A DNA stretch of 64,000 nucleotides from positions 533,779,383-533,843,382 of the forward strand of contig NC_064621.1 in the NCBI RefSeq assembly GCF_023898315.1, in the 5' to 3' direction. Under the pieces are notes generated by a model that saw only the letters and a list, made by a program, of their open reading frames with translations, was not told the DNA's origin and did no database searches. This DNA is from Schistocerca nitens. Taxonomy: Eukaryota > Arthropoda > Insecta > Orthoptera > Acrididae. The position numbers were made by a program, and so were the translations under genes. This document shows, in pieces, positions 10,966-21,630 of this stretch (position 1 is the first letter of the stretch; each line of letters starts with the position of its first letter).

Positions 10966-11249
10966 CGGCATGGTTCCGAAAGTTACATTACAGGCCGAGA
11001 AATCTATATTACTGAACGGCTAATTCGGTTCATGGTTGATGGTCCGTGGTCCAAAATTCCTGTTGCAGGTTGCCTATATAACGGCTTCCAGGGGTAAAGA
11101 AAATTTGATTTTGAATATTTCTTATAATTACAGGGCGAATTTAAAAATTTGAAATGCTGTCGTAATATACTCATTAGGAGGTACAATCTTATTGTAATAT
11201 TTAACGCAGTCAGACAAATATTACAGTGAGAAACGTCGTATACGTGTTG

Positions 11250-11497
11250 AGGAGGAGGAGCAGGAGGTGATTCGTGTTCAATGTTCAGTCGAAATCGGGG
11301 TCGTTAGAGACGGAGCACAAACTCGGATTAGGAAAGGATGGAGAAGGAAAGCGGCCGTGCCCTTTCGAAGGAACCATTCCGGCATTTGCCTTAAGCGATT
11401 TAGGGAAATCGCGGAAAACCTAAATGTGGATGACCAGACGCGGGTTTTTACCATCGTCTTCCCGAAAGCGAGTCCATTGTGCTAACCATTGCACGTT
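11250..11497 (-). mobile_element. Diverged tRNA-derived SINE (fourth type)
   Basis: Contains gcggccgtgccctttcgaag, gcgatttagggaaatcgcgg and a terminal gcgagtccattgtgctaacc, which on the minus strand is the tRNA-like head. The same family is better preserved at 42342-42576. It is more diverged here and no clear target duplication was found. Confidence 0.7.
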
Positions 11498-12215
11498 TAT
11501 ATCTTGAGGCTCTGTAACTCATGACGCAGACTATATTCACCTAGCCTTTTTGAGAACGTGAGCACTTAGTGAACAGTAACAAACTTTACACATCATTTCA
11601 AATTTTTACGAAACATTTTCTCTGTGACACCCCGTTCCCCACACACAAAGTGACGGAAAGGGAAAACGTTTATCGCTTACTACATTTTTACAGTTCATGC
11701 ATTAAAGCTGCCGCATAAGGAATGACGCTTTAATTTATTTCTTCTTTACTATTAACTCTATTTACAATGCGTTTTGCAGACAGTATCCACATATGATTAC
11801 TATTTGATGTCGAACTGTACAAGATGATGTCGTTTTCCTCAGCAGCATCACAGATTTAGGAGTCTGCGACATTTGGTTCCGCTGAAGATCAACATACATT
11901 TACCTTGTGGCTTGAATCTGACAAGGTTATGCATAAATTATACAAACATATCGACGTTCATTCTTCTCTTCTGAGTCGGCTTAATCACACTTCCTGGCAG
12001 CAGATTTTTCCACATCAGCGGCTTTTTCTTACGCCTTTGAATAAGATCATTAGGGGGGATGATTGTGCCAATAGTGTCACCACAAGGCAAGAGGGTGGCA
12101 ATTTCCCCGTGCTCTTTAGCGAATATGTGAAAGTACTTATCCCCTTTTTTCGCCAAAACTGACGGTTCCTAATGGAGATTCTCCTGCACCCTTTTGCATC
12201 AACATTTTTATTTCC

Positions 12216-12402
12216 AGAATGAGATTTTCACTCTGCAGCGGAGTGTGCGCTGATATGAAACTTCCTGACCTTTGCCTTCCGCGGACAAGTGCTCTACCAA
12301 CTAAGCTACCCAAGCACGACTCAGGCCCCGTCCTCACAGCTTTACTTCCGTCAGTACCCGAGTTCGAGTCTCGGTCCGGCACACAGTTTTAATGTGCCAG
12401 GA
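12216..12402. mobile_element. tRNA-like SINE, internally rearranged
   Basis: Contains a tRNA-like block (acctttgccttccgcggaca; ctctaccaactaagctaccc). It begins ccagaatgagattttcactc and reads gatatgaaacttcctg, but the expected continuation (the gcacacagttttaat and gagactcgaactcggg region) appears at the far end in reverse orientation, closing with tgccaggaagtttca. A related unrearranged copy lies at 36793-36946. The rearrangement is a direct observation; family assignment is from memory. Confidence 0.65.
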
Positions 12403-12721
12403 AGTTTCAACATTTTTATTCTTTGGTGACAATTAATGGAATTGCATTCATCAAAAATTGCTCTGAGTTTTTGAAAATGATCGTTTAAAATTAACTTTTT
12501 TAATTTCTATGCCCAAGCAGTGTTCAATCTTGGCACTTTTCTTTTTGAAACGTCCGGGCTTATGGTTGAAAAAAATTTCAACCGCCACATCCCAGCCTTT
12601 CGTCGCACTAACCGTTGCTGATGGTGTTTTCAGTACAATATCGGTAAACCTTAAATTACAAAACTTTGGATGTGATTGAATAACTAACATTACGCATTCT
12701 GAAAATACGAGCACGTAGATC

Positions 12722-12920
12722 AAATGGTTCAAATGGCTCTGAGCACTATGGGACTTAACATCTGAGGTCATCAGTCCCCTAGAACTTAGAACTAGTTAAA
12801 CCTAACTAACCTAAGGACATCACACAAATCCATGCCCGAGGCAGGATTCGAACCTGCGACCGTAGCGATCACACGGTTCCAGACTGAGGCGCCTAGAACC
12901 GCTCAGCCACAGCGGCCGGC
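12722..12920 (-). mobile_element. SINE, type-1 tRNA-like head
   Basis: A full 199-bp copy. On the minus strand it begins gccggccgctgtggctgagc (A box), has a B-box-like ggttcgaatcctgcctcg, then the shared core and the agagccatttgaaccattt tail. It is flanked by a perfect 12-bp duplication, agcacgtagatc, at 12710-12721 and 12921-12932. It lies in the intron of the secreted-protein gene. Confidence 0.93.
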
Positions 12921-14040
12921 AGCACGTAGATCGTTTTGTTGTTCAGTAGTGAGAGTGGGTTTACCACCAAAAGTGTATTTAAATGTACAATCCGGGAAGA
13001 GATAAATTTGTCACTTGCCTGAAGAACGGAAATCTTGCTTCATTTCGCCTCTTTGATCGCCTTGGATAAGGATTGCTGTGTCCATGTACCCCTGCTCTTC
13101 AACTGGTTGCCATCAGACTTATCTTCTTTTGCCATTATTGAAAATCTGCAAGGAAGAAACCATACTGTAGCATTCATTCTGAATTGTTATTAACGTGTTT
13201 GTGACATGGCGCAGCTGGCTACAACAGTGTTTGGTGGTACGGCACGCCTGGCAGTACACGGGCCGCACCATCATACAGTTTTTTTTTTTTTATATAAACA
13301 ATGTATCGTAATCGCATCAATATTTACATTACGCAAAAATGTATCCGCTACTACAGTCTAGGTAGCTGTTTGATGAAATATTAACAATCAAATAATAAAA
13401 TATGGTTGTTAGCTAAGAAAATAGATGCTACGAACCTGGAGTAAAAATAACAACACAGAATCCAGCTTCGTTTTACTCTAGCAAATGACGGCTTACACTC
13501 AAGGCCACATTGTTCTCCACTCCTCCAAACGTCCTAACTCTTGGGAACTTCCTACAGTGCGTTTCGCTCCCATCTACCGGAAGCTACGCTTATTAAGCTC
13601 ACAATAAAAGATACGCCATAACACCAACAGGGCCATAGCTCCCTCAGATATATTATCACTGAATGTACCTGAAAAAATTTATCATTGTACAATGCATACT
13701 TCAGGGAAATATGACATCATAAACATTAGGATGTCCCAAAAACCAGCTTTTGCTTAAAACGGAGCGCAAATTACCCAGACTATACTGATCCAGTATTCAA
13801 GCACTTGGCAACTTCTGAGAAACTTTAAACATAATTTCAAAGCTTTTAAAAATTTTTCTGGCTTACATACTTAATGTCAAATATTTAACATATTAAGTCA
13901 TTTGTGGAGTAATAAGAGGTTTGAAGCTGTTTCATACACGACAGTTCGATTCTTTACAGAATCCAGGGTTTACTGGTTTTCCCCTCACCTATGCTGGATG
14001 AAAGAACAATCTTGTGTATTCTTCTGAACAAATTTATGTG

Positions 14041-14432
14041 ATAATAGAATAAATAAGCTCTCGGTCACAAATATTAAGTCGAAATTGACTAGGTTTCGAC
14101 GCTACTATGAGCGTCGTCTACAGAATTAGACTAACTGTTCTAAAACATATTAAGTATATAATACATTAAGAAAATTAAAGTTTATACTGACTGGAAAAAG
14201 ATGCAGTACGTCATGACGTCGCCTTTCCGGCTTAGATCTTTTTTTAATGTGTGACTCGTAAGTACTGCATCTTTTTCCAGTCAGTACAAACTTTAATTTT
14301 ATTAATGTGTTATATACTTAATATGTTTTAGTACAGTTAGTCTAATTCTGAAGACGACGCTCATAGTAGCGTCGAAACCTGGTCAATTTTGACTTAATAT
14401 TTGTGACCGAGGGCTTATTTGTTCTAATATAA
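14041..14432. repeat. Foldback repeat with ~170-bp inverted arms
   Basis: Left arm 14041-14210 and right arm 14260-14432 are inverted copies (about 90% identical by eye) around a 49-bp spacer. Outer parts read aataagctctcggtcacaaa and ttgtgaccgagggcttattt; inner parts read gactggaaaaagatgcagta and tactgcatctttttccagtc. No ORF is present. Each arm contains a hammerhead-like motif, the right arm better preserved. Such inverted arms with hammerhead-like cores are reminiscent of Penelope-like element termini; classification is inference. It sits 110 bp upstream of the 14542 exon. Confidence 0.8.
14339..14394 (+). ncRNA. Hammerhead-ribozyme-like motif
   Basis: The transcript could fold with stem I agtc/gact plus aatt/aatt (14339-14347 with 14385-14394), a CUGANGA box ctgaaga (14348-14354), stem II gacgct/agcgtc (14356-14361 with 14368-14373), gaaa (14374-14377), and a two-pair stem III cc/gg (14378-14379 with 14381-14382) ending in the cleavable triplet guc (14382-14384). 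One departure from the consensus: an extra C (14355) sits between the CUGANGA box and stem II. The left-arm copy on the minus strand has CTGTAGA and is weaker. Activity is untested. Confidence 0.42.
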
Positions 14433-14541
14433 TTCTGACACAGTCACTGAACCTTAGCAGCTATGTTCAAAGTTTTAAATTTATGTGATGTTGTAATACA
14501 GTGAATGAAGATATCACGTCCTGTCTCCGGTTTGCTGGCAG

Positions 14542-16368
14542 GTTTACCCACCGGCATACGGCCCGCCGGCGTACGGCCCCCCGCAGTACCCGGTGACTGG
14601 TTACCAGCCGCCCGCGGGTACCAGCTTCAGTGCCACCTCGGACACTTTCACCGCCTCCGAAGGTGGCTCCAACGGCGACACCAAGTCCGAGTCCAGCTCC
14701 GAGAGCGGTTCTGGCAGCTCCGACCTCTCCGTGCTGGACGACCTCGGCGGCCTCGTGGGCCTGCTGGGCGGCGGCGACAGCGGCGGCAGCGGGGGCGGCG
14801 GCAGCCCCCTGTCCGCGCTCATCTCGCTGCTCCCACTGATCAACAACCTGGTCAGCCTCAAGAGCGGCAAATTCGGAGGCAGCGGCAACGGCGACGCCAG
14901 TGGGGGCTCGCCTCTCGAAGCGCTGGGGTCACTGTCCGGCCTCTTGGAGAGTGCTTCCGGCCCGATCAACAAGAAAGTGCAGGCGGTGCAGGCGGTATCC
15001 TCGCTGCTGCCCGTGCTACAGCAACTGAAGCACTCCAAGCCGGTGGGCTTCCGCACCTCGCTGGCCGTCGGCCGAGGTTTCGACCCCAACCGCGTGCGGA
15101 GGTCGCCGCAACGTATCTCCAAGCGGTCGCTCCTCCTGCTGCCCAAGAAGTTGGCGGTGCTGGGCGCCATCTCGAAGCTGCAAAAGATTAAATCCGGCAA
15201 GAAGGAACCCTTCAGCCTCTTCAACCCCTTCTCTTTCATTCCTGGCCCGTTCGAACTCGTGAAGGAGGGTCTGAAGACGGTGCTGCCGAGCTTCGTCAGT
15301 GGACTGCTGGGCTTCGACGACGAGGAGGAGGAGGAGCCGGGACCGCCGGGACCGGCCGGACCGCCGCTCCCGCCGGGGTCCTACCTGGACACCTCGGCAC
15401 TGCCCGTGCTCCCCGGCCTGCCCCCGATTCCCATCAAGACCGGGCTCTTCGGCTTCGGCTTGCCCCCCAAGTTCATCTTCCAGCCCGTCGCCGGCGGTCA
15501 GCCTTACGTGTCCGTACGTTACCCTCAGAACGGAGCCAGCCCCCCGGAAGAGGACACCGGCACGCAGTACGCGGACGGCCCGGTACCGTACTCTGCACCC
15601 TACGAATATCCTCCTCAGCCGCCGCCTCCACCGCCACAGTACGGTGCACCGGTGTACAGCCCTCCGGTGTACAGCCCCCCACCGTACGGCGCAGATCAGC
15701 TTCCGCGGTCTCCTCCTCCCGAGCCCGATTCCAAGCCGGAGCCGGCCGTCGCGTACCACGCTTCGCAAGTGATCCCCCAGCTCCAGATCCAGATCTCGCC
15801 GTACCCTCTGTCCCAGGCACAGCACGACAACGGGTACGGCGCGCCTAGTCCCGGTTACGGTCCGCCCGGCCCCAGCTACGGCCCACCGAGCGCCACGTAC
15901 GCGCCTCCCCTCGAACCCCCTCCGATGGAGGAACAGTTGGTGTCACAGGAGCAGGAGGTCGAGGTCCCCGAACGTCCGGAGGCGCGTTACCCTCAGGCTG
16001 TGCCCCTGGAGCCGTCCACGGAGCCACCTGCACCACCTCAGCTTCCCCCGTCGCCGGCACCGTATCCACCTGCTCCGCCACCACCGCCGTATCCACCTGC
16101 GGGTCTCCCCCACCAGCCGTTCTCCCCTCCTGACTCGTATGGCAGCAACTTGGATTACTCGCCGCCGAGCTTCAGCCACGATGGCGGCTACGCTCCACAG
16201 CAGTTCGGACCGGACGACGGTACCTACTACCCCGGCCCCAGCCTGCCGTACTCTGCAAACGAGATCCACGACCCTCTGGCCTCCCCGTCGGAAGTCAGCT
16301 CCTTTGCGGCCTTCCGCAACTCTCAGCCTTACAGCCCAGAAATCTTCAACTCGGAAGATAGCTTCGTG
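14542..16368 (+). CDS. Secreted Pro/Gly/Tyr-rich protein, large exon
   Basis: An uninterrupted 609-codon exon, strongly GC-rich, from the acceptor at 14541 to a strong donor (gtg/gtaagt at 16368/16369), phase 0 at both ends. In order: VYPPAYGPPAYGPPQYP repeats; a Ser/Asp/Gly-rich acidic part; LDDLGGLVGLLGGG and Gly-rich linkers; leucine-rich hydrophobic stretches (SALISLLPLINNLVSL); dibasic sites RVRRS (15091) and SKRS (15121) that may be proprotein-cleaved; a basic/hydrophobic segment (LPKKLAVLGAISKLQKI); an acidic DDEEEEE run (15316) followed by a short GPPGPAGPP; then about 300 residues rich in P, Y and Q with many YGPP, YSPP and PPPP motifs. Such composition is typical of insect secreted matrix or cuticle-associated proteins, but no named domain is visible. 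Reading past the donor meets TAA at 16378-16380, so the exon may also end an intron-retention isoform. Confidence 0.82.
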
Positions 16369-16494
16369 GTAAGTACCTAATGCTTTATTCACCACCATGT
16401 GCCTCACAGCTTCCGCATCTACATATACATAAATACTCCACTGTACAGCGCATGACGCAGAGTACATTGTATCAATATTATCAGCTCTTTTTCC

Positions 16495-16708
16495 AGCCCG
16501 CATCTCGTGGTCGTGCGGTAGCGTTCTCGCTTCCCACGCCCGGGTTCCCGGGTTCGATTCCCGGCGGGGTCAAGGATTTTCTCTGTCTCGTGATGGCTGG
16601 GTGTCGTGTGATGTCCTTAGGTTAGTTAGGTTTAAGTAGTTCTAGGGGACTTATGACCATAGATGTTAAGTCCCATAGTGCTCAGAGCCATTTGAACAGT
16701 TTTTTAGT
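16495..16708 (+). mobile_element. SINE, type-2 tRNA-like head
   Basis: Starts cccgcatctcgtggtcgtgc (A box in gtggtcgtgcggtagcg), has B-box-like gggttcgattcccgg, then the shared core and tail. A short 9-bp duplication, tctttttcc, lies at 16486-16494 and 16709-16717. It is 126 bp downstream of the donor of the large exon, so within the next intron. Confidence 0.88.
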
Positions 16709-16717
16709 TCTTTTTCC

Positions 16718-17268
16718 TATTCCATTGCATACTGACTAAGGGAAGAATGACTATCACTCTCGTATTTTTCTCATGATGGCTACGCAGGTTGTATATTTGT
16801 GGTAGCATAAAGGTCACACATCCTGTTCGAAAGCGGATTCGTTAAATTTACTTTACAGAGTTTCATTTTTGTTATGAAGATTTTCATTTAACTTCACAGA
16901 GCATCTCTTTTGCAATTTCGTACAGCCTATACTGACGTGTTACGGTCATCGCAGCGCATCTGTGAATACATTCGGTGTCTGCTGTCGTGCATACTTGATG
17001 AAGAAATGGTGGAGCAGTACCAAAGAAATGGTTCGACCTGCCTCTTGTTCGCGATTTCCTTTACAGAGTCAGCCAACAACTCTAAGTCAGGCATTAGCCT
17101 TCCCTGTAACAGATTTTGCATGTTCAAGTCATTTTAGGCTGATTTTATAGTGTTACTCCTAAATGTTCAAAGGATGTTAGGTCCTCCAGATAGTCACTTC
17201 TAACAATGTAATCCGATATAATCGGTTTTTTGTGAGTACTATCATGTGTTTATACAGTGGCGGAAATA
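16718..17268. other. Nothing recognised
   Basis: AT-rich sequence with short open frames only. Presumably intronic to the secreted-protein gene, because the gene continues past 16368. Confidence 0.4.
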
Positions 17269-17600
17269 CACTGGTGTGCAAAAGTTAAGGACGAAAGTAA
17301 CTTTCCCATGACGTGTCTTTGCCAAGTAACATAGCACGGTAGAAAGAACTGCTACAGTATAGTACAGAAGACAACTGAAAGAAACACGCAATGACACGAA
17401 GAGAACTGGTAGTTTCATTCAAAGACTATAAATTCACAGAAGTCAGAGCGATTCACGGTGCTCCCCTGGGCATTACAAAAGGTCGGACATGTTTCTTAAT
17501 ATTGGGTATGATCACCGTGGACGGCAAAGAATACTCCGTAACATGCTCTCATGACGACACAAGATTAGTAACGAGTTCTCGTGGTAGGGCATTCCATTCC

Positions 17601-17794
17601 GCCGGCCGAAGTGGCCGTGCGGTTAAAGGCGCTGCAGTCTGGAACCGCAAGACCGCTACGGTTGCAGGTTCGAATCCTGCCTCGGGCATGGATGTTTGTG
17701 ATGTCCTTAGGTTAGTTAGGTTTAACTAGTTCTAAGTTCTAGGGGACTAATGACCTCAGAAGTTGAGTCCCATAGTGCTCAGAGCCATTTGAGC
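17601..17794 (+). mobile_element. SINE, type-1 tRNA-like head
   Basis: Starts gccggccgaagtggccgtgc, B-box-like ggttcgaatcctgcctcggg, shared core and tail. Perfect 11-bp duplication cattccattcc at 17590-17600 and 17795-17805. Inserted in the transposase of the family-B Tc1 element. Confidence 0.93.
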
Positions 17795-17804
17795 CATTCC
17801 ATTC

Positions 17805-18212
17805 CTTTTCCGGTTTAGTTGATAACTGTTGGGTGGTCGTTGATGTACGTGGACGTGCTTCAATAGGTCTTCCTATCACATTCCACACGTGCTCGATGAG
17901 ATTTAAGTGGGGGGTATGGGCACGCCACTCCATTTGCCGTATATTCTTGCGTTCCGAGAGCTCCTCCACCTTTGCTATTCGATATGGTCGCTCACTGTCA
18001 TCCATAAAAATGACGTCAGTGCCGAATCCACTTGGAAAGTTGTCACGGCGAAGGACGACCGTGTCACGATAACATTGACCAGTGAGTGTGTCGTGAGCAG
18101 TACACCCATGCAACATTATGCCTCCCCACACCCGAACACCGGGATCACTAAAATGGTCATGTTCGACAACGTTCCTGGGTACATTACATGTTCCCATTTC
18201 TCGGTGGAACAT
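17805..18212 (-). pseudogene. Tc1-like (family B) transposase fragment
   Basis: Reads REMGTCNVPRNVVEHD, then DPGVRVWGGIMLHGCTAHDT, DVIFMDDSERPYRIAKVEEL (second catalytic Asp; usually DDNARPH) and WRAHTPHLNLIEHVWNVIGR (SPDLNPIEHVWD in the family). The N-terminal DNA-binding region is absent because the element is truncated, and the C-terminal end is displaced by the SINE. Non-functional. Confidence 0.82.
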
Positions 18213-18242
18213 GCAGCATCGTCGAACATGATCAGTTACAGC

Positions 18243-18425
18243 AACGAGTATTACGTGAGTAATCTAGTAATACATTACAGCCCCCTATGTATGGCTCCCA
18301 TAGGGGCCGCGAAGGTACGTTCACATTACAACGCGCCCAGAGGCATTTTCGCAGACATTCTTCTCGCTCTCCATACGCGACTGGAACTGGAAGTAGCCAG
18401 TACCATGCACATCACTTGTGTTTTA
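18243..18425 (+). mobile_element. LINE 3'-region fragment
   Basis: A short piece (acattacagccccctatgta; cattcttctcgctctccata) homologous to the LINE 3' regions at 10.64-10.97 kb. Degraded coding sequence only. Confidence 0.6.
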
Positions 18426-19552
18426 AGCTGTGTTCCCCTAAATGCACAAAATAGTGATTAACTGAGTCCGTCACCCGACAAGAACACAAGTTCATGTCTG
18501 TGTATATCCAAACATGTTTCACCAGAAATCTGGTTTTGTCAGTTGTCGTTTATTTATTCATTCTTCGATTCTATTTTATCTTTCCTGTATCTGTCTTCCG
18601 TTTTCACTCACAGGTCTCTACTATATGCAGCAATGAGCCTACTTTTCTTCATTAGTGATGCTAATAATGGTTTTCACCTGGTTTTGTAATGAAATCTGGC
18701 ACTTATTAAAATATGCTGGGTTCTTATGCCGTGGTCGAATGAATTTATTGAAGGAAACATACGTTTATTCTCAATATGGGGAGATCGTCTTCAGATGGTG
18801 TTGTATTGCCTATAATGGGAGTCAGAAGAAATTTATCCAAGAGCAAGCCAAATTTAAAAGAATGCAAAATCCCCAAGATTGGCGAAGTTTCACAGAAACT
18901 CGAAATTTAGAACTTCAGTGCGAGATCCTGTTAAGAATTTCCCCAATGAAATCTGGCAACAAATCCACATGGATTCTGATCGTATGTAAAGAACACAAGT
19001 GGCAAGAGACAATCAGTACCTTCAAAGTACCTTCACTGCACGATACCGATGGCAATGTTACCGGCGACAGCGCCACAAAGGCGGAGTTATTTAATGTGGT
19101 TTTCTGAAATATCTTCATCAAGGAAGACGAAGTAAACATGCCAGAACTCAAATCAAGAACAACTGCCATCATGAGTGACATAGAAGTAGATCTTCTCGGT
19201 TTAGCAAAGCAACTTAAATCAATAAAGACAAGTCTTCCTGCCTATACTGTATACCAATAAGTTCCTGATGTAATAGCCCAGACTTAGCAATCATACAAAA
19301 CCGATCGCTCGACCTACAGACTGGAAAGTTGCACAGATCGCACCGAATATATAATTTTTAAAAAAAATAGCAGTATTCCGCTGAATTACAGAACCATATC
19401 AATGAGGTCGATTTGCAATAGGATTTTGGAACATATACTGCGTTCGAACATTATAAATAACCTCGAAGAAAACGATATTGGCACATAGTTACCACAGTTC
19501 CAGAAAGTATCGCTCGTGTGCAACATAACTAGCCTTTTATTCTCATGAAGTA

Positions 19553-19807
19553 ATGGTTGCTAACGGCAGGGGATATCAGACTGACTCCGTATTTCTAGAT
19601 TTCCAGAAGGCTTTTGATATCGTTCCTCACAAGCGGTTTTTGATCAAATTACGTGCCTATGGAGTATCGTCTCATTTGTACGACTGGTTTAATGATTTCC
19701 TGTCAGAAAGGTCACAGTTTGTAGTAACTGACGGAGAGCCACCGAGTGAAACAGAAGTGATATCTGGTGTTCCCCAAGGAAGTGTTTTGGCCCTCTGTAG
19801 TTCATAA
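19553..19807 (+). pseudogene. LINE reverse transcriptase fingers/palm fragment
   Basis: Contains VFLDFQKAFDIVPHKRFLIK, GVSSHLYDWFNDFLSERSQF and SGVPQGSVL, which correspond to RT motifs A, 2b and B of CR1-like elements. It ends where a second LINE is inserted in opposite orientation. Relic. Confidence 0.85.
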
Positions 19808-19847
19808 TCAATGTACGTGATTTAGGAGACAACCTGGGCAGCCATCT

Positions 19848-21143
19848 ACATCTACATCTACATTTATACTCCGCAAGCCACCCAACGGTGTGTGGCGGAG
19901 GGCACTTTACGTGCCACTGTCATTACCTCCCTTTCCTGTTCCAGTCGCGTGTGGTTCGCGGGAAGAACGACTGTCTGAAAGCCTCCGTGCGCGCTCTAAT
20001 CCCTCTAATTTTACATTCGTGATCTCCTCGGGAGGTATAAGTAGGGGGAAGCAATATATTCGATACCTCATCCAGAAACGCACCCTCTCGAAACCAGGCG
20101 AGCAAGCTACATCGCGATGCAGAGCGCCTCTCTTGCAGAGTCTGCCACTTGAGTTTATTAAACATCTCCGTAACGCTATCACGGTTACCAAATAATCCTG
20201 TGACGAAACGCGCCGCTCTTCTTTGGATCTTCTCTATCTCCTCCGTCAACCCGATCTGGTACGGATCCCACACTGATGAGCAATACTCAAGTATAGGTCG
20301 AACGAGTGTTTTGTAAGCCACCTCCTTTGTTGATGGACTACATTTTCTAAGCACTCTCCCAAGGAATCTCAACCTGGTACCCGCCTTACCAACAATTAAT
20401 TTTATATGATCATTCCACTTCAAATCGTTCCGCACGCATACTCCCAGATATTTTACAGAAGTAACTGCTACCAGTGTTTGTTCCGCTATCATATAATCAT
20501 ACAATAAAGGATCCTTCATTCTATGTATTCGCAATACATTACATTTGTCTATGTTAAGGGACAGTTGCCACTCCCTGCACCAAGTGCCTATCCGCTGCAG
20601 ATCTTCCTGCATTTCGCTACAATTTTCTAATGCTGCAACTTCTCTGTATACTACAGCATCATCCGCGAAAAGCCGCATGGAACTTCCGACACTATCTACT
20701 AGGTCATTTATATATATTGTGAAAAGCAGTGGTCCCATAACACTCCCCTGTGGCACGCCAGAGGTTACTTTAAGGTCTGTAGACGTCTCTCCATTGATAA
20801 CAACATGCTGTGTTCTGTTTGCTAAAAACTCTTCAATCCAGCCACACAGCTGGTCTGATATTCCGTAGGCTCTTACTTTGTTTATCAGGCGACAGTGCGG
20901 AACTGTATCGAACGCGTTCCGGAAGTCAAGAAAAATAGCATCTACCTGGGAGCTTGTATCTAACATTTTCTGGGTCTCATGATCAAATAAAGCGAGTTGG
21001 GTCTCACAGGATCGCTGTTTCCGGAATCCATGTTGATTCCTACATAGTAGATTCTGGGTTTCCAAAAACGACATGATACTCGAGCAAAAAACATGTTCTA
21101 AAATTCTACAACAGATCGACGTCAGAGATATAGGTCTATAGTT
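19848..21143 (-). mobile_element. CR1/L2-type LINE, 5'-truncated, minus strand
   Basis: The 3' end is (tagatg)n, seen on the + strand as repeated catcta from 19848. It carries most of the RT and the complete C-terminus of ORF2 and ends at about 21143 in the RT N-terminal part. It lies inside a + strand LINE whose reading (DNLGS/LLRSFAVYAV) resumes on the other side. I could not find a clear target duplication. It is the best-preserved copy of this family in the window. Confidence 0.88.
19923..21074 (-). pseudogene. LINE reverse transcriptase, open but 5'-truncated
   Basis: An uninterrupted 383-residue open frame. RT landmarks: NQHGFRKQRSCETQLALF (motif 1/2), AIFLDFRNAFDTVPHCRL (motif A with catalytic Asp), TSGVPQGSVMGPLLFTIYIN (motif B), MRLFADDAVVY (motif C, FADD), CREWQLSLNIDKCNVLRI, VKYLGVCVRNDLKWNDHI, RPILEYCSSVWDPYQIGL, and the C-terminal FFPRTTRDWN typical of CR1/L2/Rex-type LINEs. 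All three catalytic aspartates appear present. The endonuclease and the N-terminal part of RT are missing through truncation, so the copy cannot move by itself. Confidence 0.9.
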
Positions 21144-21630
21144 TTCTTCTTAGATCGTTTGCAGTTTATGCTGTCATTTACTGTCTAACAAAGTAGTCAG
21201 AAGATCAAAACCAAATGCAAAATGATTTAGATAAGATATCTGTATGGCGCGGAATGTGCCGTAAATAATAAAAAGTTTGAGATCATCTAAATGGAATCCG
21301 CTAAATTTCAGTTACACAGTAAATCATACAGCTCTAAAGGTTGTCAGTTCAACTAAATACCCAGGGATTACAATTACGAACAACTTAAATTGGAACGATC
21401 ACACAGATAACGTTGTGGGGAGGGCGAACCAAATAGTGCCCATTATTGGGAGAACACTTAGAAGAGGTAACAAATGCACTAAAGAGGCTGCCTACACTAC
21501 ACTTGTCGGTTCTCTGTTTGAGAACTGCTGTGCAGTGTGGAATCCTTAACAAATAGGATTGACAGAGACAGCAAAAAAGTTCAAAGAAGAGCAGCTCGTT
21601 TTGTACTATCGCGAAATACGGGAGGAAATA

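Larger units (their letters stand above)
7343..14541 (+). other. Intron of the secreted Pro-rich protein gene
   Basis: A 7199-bp phase-0 intron running from gtcagt to tttgctggcag. It is occupied mainly by transposable elements: nested LINEs and SINEs at 8.1-11.0 kb, SINEs at 11.2-12.9 kb and a foldback element at 14.0-14.4 kb. The parts at 7343-8086, 10966-11249, 11498-12215, 12403-12709 and 12933-14040 show nothing recognisable apart from a T-run at 13279-13290. Confidence 0.65.
17269..18240 (-). mobile_element. Tc1-like element (family B), truncated
   Basis: Begins with the terminal repeat cactggtgtgcaaaagttaa preceded by TA (17267-17268) and carries the C-terminal two thirds of a transposase on the minus strand. 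The other end is missing; sequence passes into a LINE 3' end near 18240. Related to the palindromic composite at 39807-43916, whose end reads cactagtgcgcaaaaattaa. A SINE is inserted at 17601-17794. Confidence 0.82.

Noticed and set aside
12840..12910. tRNA gene-like segment (and similar ones in every SINE)
   Set aside because: The A- and B-box-like sequences are always followed by the SINE core and flanked by target duplications; no complete cloverleaf with matched acceptor stem stands alone.
14505..15239. Long alternative frames over the large exon on both strands
   Set aside because: They are Arg/Ala/Gly/Pro-rich shadows of a GC-rich coding exon. Only the frame joining the 7342 donor in phase 0 makes sense.
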